Shown: positions 33,983 to 43,743, counted from the stretch's first letter. The stretch: 64,000 nucleotides of DNA from Oceanospirillales bacterium (GCA_018223185.1 JAAEYW010000008.1:121870-185869), one strand, 5' to 3'. The notes: generated by a model from the sequence alone, not told the origin. Numbers and translations are program-made.

Positions 33983-36298
33983 CTACGAACACACCACCCG
34001 GTTACGCCCTTCCTGCTTGGCGCGATACATGGCGTTATCGGCGTCTGAGATCATATGGTTGATGGTGTGGCTGCTGCCGGTACCAAAGTGTATGGTCGTG
34101 ACGCCAAAGGATGCTGTGACGGAGATCTCTTCATTGCTGCCCAGGGAGATGGTTGCACCGTTAATCGCCTGACGCAGCCTTTCGGCGCTTTGGCAGGCTT
34201 CATTGTGATTTGTCTGTACCAGCAGTACGACAAACTCTTCACCCCCCAGCCGGGCAAGAATATCTGTAGCACGAACCGTGGCCTGGCTGACATCCGCTAC
34301 TTTCTGCAACACCAGGTCTCCGATCCCATGGCCATAGGTATCATTGATCTGCTTGAAGTGATCCAGATCGAACATGATAAGTGACAGCGGATTGTGATAA
34401 CGGCTGGCAACCATCATCTCCCGGTTTGCCAGTTCGAAGAAATGACGCCGGTTGATTAGCTGGGTCAGGAAATCTGACCGCGCCTGCTTTTCGAGCTTTT
34501 GTTCCATCTCCCGGTGCAAGGTTATATCCCGCCCAATGGCCAGCGCCCCTGTTCCACCTTCATTCTCTTCACTGACGATGTTGAACATCAGATAACAGCG
34601 CCCTGATGCAGTGGGTACCTGTATCTCAACCTGCTGGGGTATGCCTGAGCTTATCACCTGATTGATGACGGTATGATAATGGTTATGACTGTCCTCATTC
34701 TCCGGTTGGCTATTCGTGAACAGTGCAGCGAAGTTGGGGTTGGTATAGATCAGCTGTCCATCCCGGTCATAGCGGGCAATCGCATCCGGAGCGTTTTCTG
34801 CCAGGCTGCGATAGGCCTGTTCGCTTCTGATGAGTTCTTCCCGGTTTTTAAGGTTTTCTATGGCGATGGACGCCAGATTAGCCGCAAAGCAGATCTGTTC
34901 AATATCATCGGCACTGGGGGTGCTGGGTGTTTCATGATAGATCGCAAAACTGCCCAGTACTTTATTGGTTGAAGAGATAATGGGTTCAGACCAGCATGAT
35001 TTCAGTCCCGCGCTGGCTGCCAGTTCACGGTAGGGTTCCCAGTACGGGTGGGTTGTAATGTCGTCCACGATAACGCGTTTTCCCTGGTAGGCTGCAGTAC
35101 CGCAGGAACCAACCCCCTCGCCTATCTCAACGCCGTTGATCGCCGCATTGTAAAAATCTGGCAACCTTGGTGCTGCACAATTTAAAAGGTGCTTGCCTTC
35201 GGCATCCAGTAGCAGGACGCTGCAGCGAATTGCCGGGTCATCGGCTTCGATATCGGTTATCAGCTGATGCATTATGCTATTCAGCTGATCCTCCTTGGCA
35301 ACCCGCTCCATCATTCTGTTTCGGGTCAGGTTTCTTTGCTCGCTGCGCCATTTTTCGGTGACATCTGTGCAGTAATACAGCTGTTTTTTATTAATATACG
35401 AGATCTGGCTAACGATTCGCCGGGTTGTTCTATCCTTACAGCGAAGCGTGCTTTCATCAGTATAGGGCTGTGAGAATATGCTATCGCTGTTCGCCTGTTT
35501 TGCGACCCAGTTTTTCCGGTGTGCGATGATTTTACTGCGGACGTCCGGATCGGGATAAGCCTTTTCATACCAGGTTTCTAAGTTAGGGAGGTCCTTCAGG
35601 GTATAGCCGAGCATCCGGGTAAAAGTATGATTAATATATTCAACGTTGCCTGCGTCATCACACCAGCTTATACCTGCAGGTGAGTTATCAAGCAGCTCTT
35701 TCATCTCAAAGCGTTGTTTTTTACTATGTTTAAGAGCCTGCTGCAGCTGCTGTTCTCTGATAACACTCAGAGCGTTCTCGGCCAACACCGTGGTCACCTG
35801 AACCATATGATCCAGCTGTTTCTCAATCAGGTCTTTAGGGATTACCGATACCTGCTTAATAGCATCTATGTACGCCTGTTTGTCGTAATTAAACGTTTCA
35901 GCCTGTTGTTCAAAATATTCAAGATCAGGCGGCTCATGCAGTAGCTGACCCATGAACAGGGTGGCAAGATGGTGGCCTTCAATCATGATGGGGGTGGCAT
36001 AGTCATAAAGTCCGTTTTTACAGAGAGAGAAACAGACTTTATTGCTCTGAGCCTGTTCGAGGAGGTCACAGTTGCTTTCGACGCAACGACGGTTTGTTTC
36101 TTCGTTGCCCCGATGAAAATGGGTACAGGCATCAATCCAGCCTGCCTGGGTAAGAAGCTCACCCGCCGGTCCAACAAGGCCATTAGGAATACCGGTCGCC
36201 TGATAGTAACTTTCAAGGATTTCTGTAATGCTGGTTATATCGATCAGCTCTTCGATGCGGTAATAATCACTGGAACTAATAGCCGGGATCTTTTTCAT
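33983..36298 (-). CDS. PocR-PAS-GAF-PAS diguanylate cyclase
   Basis: A 771-aa cytoplasmic signalling protein with no membrane helices. N-terminal PocR ligand-binding domain (about 12-180) with conserved Cys residues (ACTHFH, CVESNCDLL, CKNGL); PAS (about 200-310); GAF (about 335-480; GVGSCGTAAYQG); second PAS (about 490-600); GGDEF cyclase domain (605-771) with active-site GGEEF at 685-689 and an inhibitory RxxD site (RATD, 676-679) five residues upstream. It should make cyclic di-GMP in response to a small ligand sensed by PocR/GAF. PocR in enterics senses propanediol-type ligands; the ligand here is unknown. Monocistronic. Confidence 0.9.
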   Translation of the reverse strand: MKKIPAISSSDYYRIEELIDITSITEILESYYQATGIPNGLVGPAGELLTQAGWIDACTHFHRGNEETNRRCVESNCDLLEQAQSNKVCFSLCKNGLYDYATPIMIEGHHLATLFMGQLLHEPPDLEYFEQQAETFNYDKQAYIDAIKQVSVIPKDLIEKQLDHMVQVTTVLAENALSVIREQQLQQALKHSKKQRFEMKELLDNSPAGISWCDDAGNVEYINHTFTRMLGYTLKDLPNLETWYEKAYPDPDVRSKIIAHRKNWVAKQANSDSIFSQPYTDESTLRCKDRTTRRIVSQISYINKKQLYYCTDVTEKWRSEQRNLTRNRMMERVAKEDQLNSIMHQLITDIEADDPAIRCSVLLLDAEGKHLLNCAAPRLPDFYNAAINGVEIGEGVGSCGTAAYQGKRVIVDDITTHPYWEPYRELAASAGLKSCWSEPIISSTNKVLGSFAIYHETPSTPSADDIEQICFAANLASIAIENLKNREELIRSEQAYRSLAENAPDAIARYDRDGQLIYTNPNFAALFTNSQPENEDSHNHYHTVINQVISSGIPQQVEIQVPTASGRCYLMFNIVSEENEGGTGALAIGRDITLHREMEQKLEKQARSDFLTQLINRRHFFELANREMMVASRYHNPLSLIMFDLDHFKQINDTYGHGIGDLVLQKVADVSQATVRATDILARLGGEEFVVLLVQTNHNEACQSAERLRQAINGATISLGSNEEISVTASFGVTTIHFGTGSSHTINHMISDADNAMYRAKQEGRNRVVCS

Positions 36299-36839
36299 TC
36301 GTTACATCTCAAAAAGCCATCCAGGCACTCATTATCGAGCGTAAGCGCCAGCAGGCGACAACCTATCCATAGTGCCGTTCTGTGACCCCTTCAGCTTTAT
36401 TTGTCTAGCCAAAGAGGTCAATGGATTGCATTAGTTCTTTTGTCGGGCATTCTCTCAAACACGACCGTTTTCACACTCTTTACTTTGTAAATGCTAGCCC
36501 AATGAGGGCTATTTAACCTGCAGCTTTATAGTCTTTCAGAGAACTGCTTGAGGTGCATCACATATTCTTTGAGTTGGCCTGTGAAACCGCTTGTTTATCG
36601 GGGGGGATAGGGTGTGTCGAAGCGATTTATCAAACAGAGTGACCAGCGATTAACCTACGTTACCATTACGCTTGGTGAGTGTTCTCTTTATTCATCAGTT
36701 TTTAACTCATTAATCACACAAAACTGTTTCAATTTTCAGGCGTCTCTATTTAAAATGGCGCATTCAAAATCACCTTCTGTTACCTTTCTCCCAGTTACAC
36801 TCATTCATACGAATTGAGTGATTATGGAATTGTTTTCGC
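36299..36839. other. 540-bp intergenic region, nothing recognisable
   Basis: A 67-codon frame at 36614-36817 is not convincing (no ribosome-binding site, low-complexity composition). No repeats or promoter with good consensus were found; it must hold the divergent promoters of the cyclase and the ion channel. Confidence 0.4.
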
Positions 36840-37652
36840 ATGATAGATTTTACCCTGCTTCAGACTAACTTCACTGCCCTTCGCAGCAACAAAGCTTTTG
36901 AGCTGTTTGTTGTTATCGTCATTATCAGCTCGGCGTTACTGGTCGGCGCTAAAACCTATGAACTATCCCCTTTAGCAATGTCTCTGGTGGTATGGCTGGA
37001 CCGGTTTATCACATTTTTCTTTCTGGTCGAGATCACTATCCGCTTTCTGGGTGAAGAGAACAAAAAGGACTTTTTCAGAAACCCATGGAATATATTTGAT
37101 ACCCTGATTGTGACGATCAGCCTGATTCCTATTGATAACACTGATATGGCACTGGTTGCGCGTCTGGTGCGGGTTTTCCGGGTGCTGCGGATGGTATCGG
37201 TGATCCCTGAACTGAGGTTGTTACTTAACTCGCTTATTAAAGCGATGCCTCAACTAGGCTATGTTATCCTGTTGATGTTTATAATCTTTTATATCTACGC
37301 TGCGATCGGTAGCACGCTGTTTGAAAACATTAATCAGGACCTTTGGGGCGATATCACAATTTCACTGCTGACGCTGTTTCGGGTGATGACGTTTGAAGAC
37401 TGGACCGATGTCATGTACGAAACAATGGGGGTTTATCCCCTCAGCTGGATCTACTATCTGACCTTTATCTTCTTCACTGCATTTGCCTTTCTGAATATGG
37501 TGATTGGCATCGTGGTGAACGTTTTAGATGAAGAGCATGCAAAGGTCAGAAAGCAGGCCGCGATAGACGCCCATGAGCCGACTATTGCCGATCTGCAGGA
37601 GCAACTGGTGCAGATCAGAGCGCTGTTGGAAAAACAGCAAGGCCCGAAATAA
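36840..37652 (+). CDS. Voltage-gated-type cation channel (single six-TM repeat)
   Basis: A 270-aa protein with six helices like bacterial NaChBac-type channels. The S4 helix has regularly spaced arginines (RLVRVFRVLRM, about 108-118), the pore loop reads FRVMTFEDWTDVMYE where the filter Glu-Asp-Trp replaces the ESW of sodium channels, and S6 is FLNMVIGIVVNVL. A C-terminal coiled coil (about 245-266) would tetramerise it. Ion selectivity (Na+ or Ca2+/nonselective) cannot be told from sequence. Ribosome-binding site weak. Confidence 0.83.
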   Translation: MIDFTLLQTNFTALRSNKAFELFVVIVIISSALLVGAKTYELSPLAMSLVVWLDRFITFFFLVEITIRFLGEENKKDFFRNPWNIFDTLIVTISLIPIDNTDMALVARLVRVFRVLRMVSVIPELRLLLNSLIKAMPQLGYVILLMFIIFYIYAAIGSTLFENINQDLWGDITISLLTLFRVMTFEDWTDVMYETMGVYPLSWIYYLTFIFFTAFAFLNMVIGIVVNVLDEEHAKVRKQAAIDAHEPTIADLQEQLVQIRALLEKQQGPK

Positions 37653-37869
37653 ACAGGTATAACGTGCCAGCAACAAGAGAGTGTCACTGTGACATCCTGC
37701 AGTAAGTCAGCACCTCTGAATTCAGAATCCGGGCATCCGATTCAGGCGTCGGTGAGACATACTCACTCTGCTGAACGCCTTAATATCGGATGGTTAAGTT
37801 CCGGATGCTTATGTCTCAGTTGCTTAAGCCCCCGATGACTGAAATAGTTGCTTAGAAAAAAGTAGCCAG

Positions 37870-38394
37870 GTGACAAAAAACTTAATGGACAGCGCTCAAT
37901 CCGTCCTGCTGATGCAAATAATTGCAGGTCTCAGTACAGGGCTCCTTAGCTGGGGAATGTTGTGGCTGATATTGCGTGCCTTATGTTCCAGAGTGGTTGC
38001 CGTCTGGTTAACCAATGGACTGATTCTCACAGCTATGATTGCAGTGCTTATAATCAGGCTGGGTTTTACACTAAAACTGTATGACCAACTGGATTTTCGC
38101 GGTGTATCGGTAGCCGCGCTAATGGGGCTTAATCTGGTTGTTGTGCCGCTTTTTTACTGGCTCGACAAACGTAAAGCACGTCTTCAGGCAGCCATCCGGA
38201 TTCCTGAAGCGGTGCTTCACTGTCTGTCATTTTCTGGTGGGGCCGCCAGCGCACTGATCTGCCAAAAACGTTTTCATCATAAAACATCTAAGCAAGGCTT
38301 CAGACGCACAACATGGGGCGCTTTGATTCTCAATGCCGCACTATTTTATGGTTTTCTTTATGGGCTTCCATTCATAAAAATACCTGTCTGGTGA
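37870..38394 (+). CDS. DUF1294 membrane protein lacking a cold-shock domain
   Basis: A 174-aa protein with about four helices. The C-terminal half has the DUF1294 signature: YWLDKRKARLQAAIRIPEAVLHCLSFSGG, then KRFHHKTSKQGFR. DUF1294 is usually fused to an N-terminal cold-shock domain; here two hydrophobic helices replace it. The GTG start has a poor ribosome-binding site and ATG 37885 is an alternative. Function of the family unknown. Its stop is five bases from the end of the convergent cytochrome gene. Confidence 0.75.
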   Translation: MTKNLMDSAQSVLLMQIIAGLSTGLLSWGMLWLILRALCSRVVAVWLTNGLILTAMIAVLIIRLGFTLKLYDQLDFRGVSVAALMGLNLVVVPLFYWLDKRKARLQAAIRIPEAVLHCLSFSGGAASALICQKRFHHKTSKQGFRRTTWGALILNAALFYGFLYGLPFIKIPVW

Positions 38395-38398
38395 TGTG

Positions 38399-39037
38399 CT
38401 ATCCGCCATAGTTTTTCGCCAGATAATCAAGTATCCGTTCATGCTGATCCGGGGCCAGTTCGTCCATTCCCTGCTCTTCGACCATCCATACCAGCATGTC
38501 GGTCCAGCGGGAGCGACTCATCCCCTGCTGTTTAACCAGCATAATGGAGTGACAACGTGAACAGACGGCGTAAACGTCTTCCCGCCCGACTCCCTCCTTC
38601 AGGCCTCCATAGTCAAAGCTGCTCGATGCCCCAACCGCAGGGCCTCCGGCCGTCAGAGTCTGCAGATAGGCAACCACCGCATTGCGGTCTGCTTCTGAGC
38701 TGATGCCGGAAAATGCCATGCGATTATTTGGGATAAAGGCTGCGGGAGAGGCCAGGTAATGTTTCAGGTTTTCCAGCGTCCAACTGCCTTTAAATTGTTT
38801 AAACGCCTCTGAATATTCAAAGCCGGCGACTGAGCCTGCCTTTCTGTCAACAACGTTCCAGAGATTAGGCCCGATACCGTTCGGTTCGCCTTCTGCTAAG
38901 GTATGACAGCCCTGGCAGACCAGGGCAAGTTGTTTGCCCCTGGCTGCAAGGTTAGCCTGATCGGCTAAGGCTGACTGAAGTCCAATAAACCCGGCTAACA
39001 GACTGAGTAACAGTCCTGTCGTGAATTGTCTGATCAT
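38399..39037 (-). CDS. Diheme cytochrome c, partner of sulfite dehydrogenase
   Basis: A 212-aa exported protein: signal peptide 1-26, a class I c550-like domain with CQGCH at 41-45 and Met107 (NRMAFSG) as distal ligand, and a second heme motif CSRCH at 159-163 in a short C-terminal domain. It begins 9 bases after the molybdoenzyme gene and is the likely electron acceptor, like SorB or SoxD. SorB has one heme, so the second one is unusual. GTG 39043 also opens the frame, but AAAGGG favours ATG 39037. Confidence 0.85.
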   Translation of the reverse strand: MIRQFTTGLLLSLLAGFIGLQSALADQANLAARGKQLALVCQGCHTLAEGEPNGIGPNLWNVVDRKAGSVAGFEYSEAFKQFKGSWTLENLKHYLASPAAFIPNNRMAFSGISSEADRNAVVAYLQTLTAGGPAVGASSSFDYGGLKEGVGREDVYAVCSRCHSIMLVKQQGMSRSRWTDMLVWMVEEQGMDELAPDQHERILDYLAKNYGG

Positions 39038-39046
39038 AATCACCCT

Positions 39047-40357
39047 TTAACTCACTCTGACTGCAACGCGGTGCATACTGTTATTCAGATAACCTTTGGG
39101 GTTCCAGGCGATCCCGAATGGCTGACTAACGCCCTTATCATCGGTGGCTTTGGCCCAGACCTCATAATAGCCGGGCACAGGGAAAGTCACCTGTGCTGTG
39201 AAACGTTGCCAGGCGCCATAGGCAGGCTGCTCTCCCAGATCCGCTTTGATCCAGGTCGCACCGAAATCGATGGAGATCTCTACGCGGGTGATTTTACGCT
39301 CACCAGACCAGGCATTGCCGCGCACTTCCACTACCCCCTCTTTGACCATGGATCCTGTGGCCGGATGAGTGATCAGGGATTTAACCGGCATCCGCTCGAT
39401 TATGACAAAGTCTTCTTTATCGACTTTTTCACCCGCCGCAACAGGGTGTTTTGGTACACGGTAGGCGGTGCCCGTCATCTTTGCACCATCGTGAACCTGA
39501 TCGCGGATATTAATCCGCTGCAGCCACTTCTGCGAACAGGAACCGGGCCAGCCTGGAATGATCAGACGCAACGGCGCACCGTTCATTGGATGAATAGGTT
39601 TACCATTCATAGCAAAAGCGATCAGATTATTAGGGTCCATGGCTTTCCCGATTGGAACACCACGGGAGATCGCCTCTTTACCTTCTTTGCCGGAAAGGTG
39701 GGTATCTGCACCGTGATGGGCAGTATAGACGGCACCGGGTTTAACTCCGGCAGCCTTCAGCACATCGGCCAGACGCACCCCGGTCCACTCAGCACAGGCG
39801 ACTGCGCCATAAGTCCACTGATTGCCACTTGCGGGAGGATCAAACGCTGCACGGCCATTTCCGCCGCACTCGATCACTACCGGCCGGGTAACCACTTCAA
39901 ACTTTTCCTGCAGCTCTTTGATCGACAACGTCAACGGCTTATCAACCAGACCATCGATAGTCAGCTGCCAGCTATCGGCGTTAACATCGACCGGAGGAAC
40001 CCCGTTGTTACGAATGAAGTGACGATTTGTTGGCGTGACCGCATCATCGAGTAAATGAGCAGGGGTTTCTGCATTGACCGGACGGTCGTTGAGAATGGTC
40101 AGCCCCTCTTTACCTTCGATGGTAAAGGGCGTCACATCATTAGCCATTGCTGCGGGAATAAGTCCCTGAGGCATGTTGCGGTGGTAGGGAATAAATGACA
40201 CGCCCAGCAGCGCTGCCATACTTGTCAGGCCTGCACCGCGCAGAAAGCCCCGCCTGTCCTTATTGGCGACACGGCCGAAAACTTTCAGGTCTGCACTGAC
40301 AGGATCATCTTCATATAACGCGTGTAGGCCTACAGTTTTTTTATTCTCAGTGTTCAT
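39047..40357 (-). CDS. Sulfite dehydrogenase molybdopterin subunit (SorA/SoxC-like)
   Basis: A 436-aa molybdenum-cofactor enzyme of the sulfite oxidase family. Tat signal NKDRRGFLRG at 33-41; catalytic-core Cys164 in IECGGNGRA; HHGADTHLSG; PGWPGSCSQKWLQRI; and a C-terminal Ig-like dimerisation domain ending NPKGYLNNSMHRVAV. It should oxidise sulfite to sulfate in the periplasm, passing electrons to the adjacent diheme cytochrome. The ECGGNGR motif and the cytochrome partner match SorA or SoxC; no other sox genes are in view, which favours a stand-alone SorAB-type system. AGGAG ribosome-binding site present. Confidence 0.88.
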   Translation of the reverse strand: MNTENKKTVGLHALYEDDPVSADLKVFGRVANKDRRGFLRGAGLTSMAALLGVSFIPYHRNMPQGLIPAAMANDVTPFTIEGKEGLTILNDRPVNAETPAHLLDDAVTPTNRHFIRNNGVPPVDVNADSWQLTIDGLVDKPLTLSIKELQEKFEVVTRPVVIECGGNGRAAFDPPASGNQWTYGAVACAEWTGVRLADVLKAAGVKPGAVYTAHHGADTHLSGKEGKEAISRGVPIGKAMDPNNLIAFAMNGKPIHPMNGAPLRLIIPGWPGSCSQKWLQRINIRDQVHDGAKMTGTAYRVPKHPVAAGEKVDKEDFVIIERMPVKSLITHPATGSMVKEGVVEVRGNAWSGERKITRVEISIDFGATWIKADLGEQPAYGAWQRFTAQVTFPVPGYYEVWAKATDDKGVSQPFGIAWNPKGYLNNSMHRVAVRVS

Positions 40358-40509
40358 ACTGCCTGCTCCTTTTTTTATTTTTAATGAGCATTTTTAATAT
40401 TAACAATTGCTAATATAGCTTAGCTAAAAAATTGTCAAATACCCAATTCATCTGAAATAAAAAACGGAGCAATAAAACAGTATAAGAATCAGCCTCTGAG
40501 AGTGAACTG

Positions 40510-42153
40510 TCACTCAGTGTACTGCTGACGAATCACTTTTTTATTAAGCTTGCCAACACTGGTTTTAGGAATCTCTGTGACGAAGCTCATCTTTTCAGGG
40601 ATTGCCCATTTGTTAATTCTGCCACTCTCGACAAACTGCAGCAGATGCGCCTGAATAGCACCGGTATCAACCTTATCGCCGGCGACAGGGACAATCATAG
40701 CAAATGCCCGCTCGCCCCACTTTTCATCGGGAATGCCGACGACTGCGACCTCTGAAACCTGCGGATGCTGACTGATCAGGCTTTCCAGTTCAATCGATGA
40801 GATCCACTCGCCCCCGGTTTTAATAACATCTTTAATCCGGTCTTTGATCTCCAGTACACAGGCCTCATTCATTGAGGCTACATCACCGGTATGCAACCAG
40901 CCGTTCTGCCATAGCTCGGCGCCCTTTTCGGGCTCTTTATAGTAGCCTTGTGTCAGCCAGGGAGCTCGGACCACAACCTCACCTACGGCTTCGCCATCGT
41001 GAGGCACATCATTCCCGGCAGGGTCTACAATTCGCAGATCAACCATCGCGTTAGGCACCCCGGCTTTGATGCGCAACGGCATCTGATCAATCATATCAAG
41101 CGTGCGGGCAGGCGGAGTCATATAGGTTGTTGTTAACAGTGGACAGGTTTCTGACATGCCATAGGCGGTATGGAACAGAATCCCTTTTTCAGCCATCTGC
41201 TGAGCCAGTGCAAGTGTGGGGGCGCTGCCTCCGGTCACCATTTTCCAGCCGGTCATATCCGTTGTTTTGGCTTCTTCACAGTTCAGAATCATCTGCAGCA
41301 CAGTTGGTACGCCATGAGAAAAAGTCACTTTTTCCTCACGGTATAACTTAACCAGTTTATTGGGCTCATATCGACCAGGATAAACCTGCTTAACACCAAG
41401 CAAAGTAGCAATATAGGGGACACCCCAGGCGTGTACATGGAACATTGGCGTCATCGGCATATAGACATCATCAGAACGCAGCATCGGCTGGCCATCATAG
41501 AGGCCGAGCGTTGCCGCGCCACTCATTGTATGTAGCACCAGCTGACGGTGTGTGAAATACACCCCTTTGGGATTGCCGGTTGTGCCTGTGGTGTAAAACA
41601 GTGTCGCCACCGAATTTTCATCGAAATCGGGAAAGTCATAGCTGTCACTGGCTGTTTTAAGCAGAGCTTCATATTCACCCGACGTGTTTAGTGATGTCGC
41701 CACCGGCGATGCTTCATCGGATAGCTGAATATAACCTTGCACACCGGGCAGTTCAGCAGATAACTGCTCTGCAATGGAAACAAAATCATCGTGAACGAGC
41801 ACCAGTTTATCGTCTGCATGGTCCATGGTGTAACGAATCTGGTCAGGGCTGAGACGGATATTCACATGGTGTAAAATGGCTCCAATCATCGGCACTGCGA
41901 AGTAGGCTTCCAGGTAACGATGACTATCCCAGTCCATTAATGCCACAGTATCGCCCGCCTCCACACCGGCATCCGTTAATACATGAGCCAGCTTGCAGAT
42001 ACGTTTATAAAGGGTGCGGTAGTCATATCGAAACAGATCACTGTAAACTATTTCCTGGGTGGGCTGATATCGCTTACCCGATAACAGCAGGTTTTTGATT
42101 AGCAGTGGGTATTGGTAGGCATTAACAGCAGGTTCTATTATTTTTGTTTTCAT
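40510..42153 (-). CDS. Fatty-acid--CoA ligase
   Basis: A 547-aa adenylate-forming ligase: FYTTGTTGNPKGV (about 190-202), YGMSETCPL, GWLHTGDVASMN, and C-terminal KDVIKTGGEWISS and PKTSVGKLNKK with the catalytic Lys. The N-terminal half resembles AlkK-type medium-chain ligases (AVPMIGAILHHVNIRLSPDQIRYTMDHADDK). It makes acyl-CoA from a fatty acid, CoA and ATP. Stand-alone gene; no strong ribosome-binding site beyond AGGG. Distinct from the cluster ligase at 25541. Confidence 0.88.
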   Translation of the reverse strand: MKTKIIEPAVNAYQYPLLIKNLLLSGKRYQPTQEIVYSDLFRYDYRTLYKRICKLAHVLTDAGVEAGDTVALMDWDSHRYLEAYFAVPMIGAILHHVNIRLSPDQIRYTMDHADDKLVLVHDDFVSIAEQLSAELPGVQGYIQLSDEASPVATSLNTSGEYEALLKTASDSYDFPDFDENSVATLFYTTGTTGNPKGVYFTHRQLVLHTMSGAATLGLYDGQPMLRSDDVYMPMTPMFHVHAWGVPYIATLLGVKQVYPGRYEPNKLVKLYREEKVTFSHGVPTVLQMILNCEEAKTTDMTGWKMVTGGSAPTLALAQQMAEKGILFHTAYGMSETCPLLTTTYMTPPARTLDMIDQMPLRIKAGVPNAMVDLRIVDPAGNDVPHDGEAVGEVVVRAPWLTQGYYKEPEKGAELWQNGWLHTGDVASMNEACVLEIKDRIKDVIKTGGEWISSIELESLISQHPQVSEVAVVGIPDEKWGERAFAMIVPVAGDKVDTGAIQAHLLQFVESGRINKWAIPEKMSFVTEIPKTSVGKLNKKVIRQQYTE

Positions 42154-42405
42154 TTTTTTCCCTCGGTTAAATTATCACGTCCCTCTGACGTACCGTAGCG
42201 GTTGGGCTTTTTATCGCTCAGTCGCCGCTGATATCCGGAAACATGCTGCTCAGCAAAGCAGTCAGATCACCTTTCCTAAGGTTATGATAGATAAACATTT
42301 ATAGCCTGTTTCAAAGGTATTGGGAAGATAGAGTATAGTCAGGCTTGCTTCAGAATATTTTCTGACAATCACCTGAATTGCTTCGCCCCGGGATATTTCA
42401 GATAT

Positions 42406-42434
42406 CTGTCATACGGGTGTCACGGGTCTGTCAC
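42406..42434 (+). promoter_or_regulatory. Triple Pho-box repeat
   Basis: CTGTCAT (42406-42412), GTGTCAC (42417-42423) and CTGTCAC (42428-42434) follow each other with exact 4-base spacers, the 11-bp periodicity of PhoB binding repeats. They end 102 bp before the start of the secreted phosphoesterase, with an AT-rich TTATTTTAT in between as a likely -10 region. Confidence 0.8.
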
Positions 42435-42536
42435 GCGCATTAATTAAGCTTATTTTATTGATGTCAGTCCTGCTTATGGATAACGTCAGACACACTAAAA
42501 TAATGTGCCGGAATAACTTTAAGGATTTAACGTATT

Positions 42537-43577
42537 ATGTGGAAAAAACTACTGTTAGCTGCGTCCGGGTCTTGCCTGTTGCTGGCCGCTAACGCTCCTG
42601 TCGCGACAGCACAGGAAGGCTTGAAAACACTTAAAGTGGGACTCTGGGGTGATCAGTTTTACAGTAAAGACGCAGCCATAAAAGCCGCGCGAGCCAGTCA
42701 GACTATTGACTCCATGAATGCTCATCACCTCGATTTCACCATGTATGCCGGTGACACTAAAAATGGCAGCAGCGAATGCAGTGACAAGGCTATTGGTGAA
42801 GACATTATCAGTGTCTATAACAGGCTCGACATGCCAACGCTGTACACCCTGGGTGACAATGAATGGACCGATTGCCATCGTACCAATAATGGCGCCTATG
42901 ACCCTCTTGAACGTCTCGCATTTCTGCGTAATACATTCTTCAGCAAAGCAACCACTCAGGGTAAAAACCCTATCGCTGTTGAACGCCAGGGCGAACCCGG
43001 CAAAGCCTACAGTGAGAACAGCCGCTTTATCGCCAGTAATGTCGGGTTTGTCGCCCTGGCGGTAACCGGTAGCAATAATAATCTGGTTGTGACTGAAAAA
43101 CAGTGCGGTAAAAAGTCTAAGCGTTCCGCTGAAGACTGTGTTGCTGCCAGCGAAGAATATAAAGCACGCAACGCTAAAAATATTGAGTGGCTCAAACAGT
43201 CATTTACTGCGGCGAGGCAAGAAAAACTGGCGGGTATCGCAATCATCATTCAGGCAGATATCTTCTTCCCTTTCGAGCTCTCTGATGGTGGATATGACGA
43301 TGATTTTATGAAAAATCTGGATGATAAAAATGGTTACACGGACTTCTTTAAAACGCTGATCAGCGAAACCCAGAGCTATGATGGGCAGGTTGTGCTGATT
43401 AATGGTGACTCTCACTTCTTCAAAATGGATAAGCCGATGTACAACCCTGATGGTCAGTTGACTGCTAACTTCACGCGGGTTCAGGTGTTTGGTGCAGAGG
43501 ATAATAGCTGGATTGAGATGACGGTTAACCCCGACAGCGAGAATGTATTCACATTTGCGCCAGTAATGCTTAACTAA
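42537..43577 (+). CDS. Secreted calcineurin-like metallophosphoesterase
   Basis: A 346-aa exported protein with a signal peptide (1-25, ending ATA-QE). Metallophosphoesterase elements are recognisable though divergent: a first metal region GLWGDQFY, YAGDTKNG, the GDNEWTDCHR motif (GDN plus E/D/H) and NGDSHFFKMDKP near the end. The four Cys probably form disulfides. Substrate unknown; the Pho-box triplet upstream indicates induction by phosphate starvation, so scavenging phosphate from organic esters outside the inner membrane is likely (inference). Confidence 0.78.
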   Translation: MWKKLLLAASGSCLLLAANAPVATAQEGLKTLKVGLWGDQFYSKDAAIKAARASQTIDSMNAHHLDFTMYAGDTKNGSSECSDKAIGEDIISVYNRLDMPTLYTLGDNEWTDCHRTNNGAYDPLERLAFLRNTFFSKATTQGKNPIAVERQGEPGKAYSENSRFIASNVGFVALAVTGSNNNLVVTEKQCGKKSKRSAEDCVAASEEYKARNAKNIEWLKQSFTAARQEKLAGIAIIIQADIFFPFELSDGGYDDDFMKNLDDKNGYTDFFKTLISETQSYDGQVVLINGDSHFFKMDKPMYNPDGQLTANFTRVQVFGAEDNSWIEMTVNPDSENVFTFAPVMLN

Positions 43578-43626
43578 TTGAAAGTATTTGTATAAATAGG
43601 AATTAGTCCTAGTTACAAGTTACGGC

Positions 43627-43740
43627 ATGGGTCTTACTATGCCACCTATGTTCAGTGCAATCAGGGATTTGATTGCAGAACTCAGCGACGTAGCCAGACG
43701 GATTGCAGGATGCATCGGCTACATGGAAATGGATGGCTGA
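43627..43740 (+). CDS. Possible 37-aa peptide before a terminator
   Basis: ATG 43627 opens a 37-codon frame (MGLTMPPMFSAIRDLIAELS then an amphipathic helix with VARRIAG and ending MEMDG). A terminator hairpin begins three bases after its stop. No ribosome-binding site is evident. It might be a real small protein or chance. Low confidence. Confidence 0.25.
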   Translation: MGLTMPPMFSAIRDLIAELSDVARRIAGCIGYMEMDG

Positions 43741-43743
43741 ATT

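Noticed and set aside
36614..36817. 67-codon frame upstream of the ion channel
   Set aside because: No ribosome-binding site; composition not protein-like.
39026..40054. 342-codon plus-strand open frame
   Set aside because: Antisense shadow of the sulfite dehydrogenase gene; no ribosome-binding site and no recognisable protein features.
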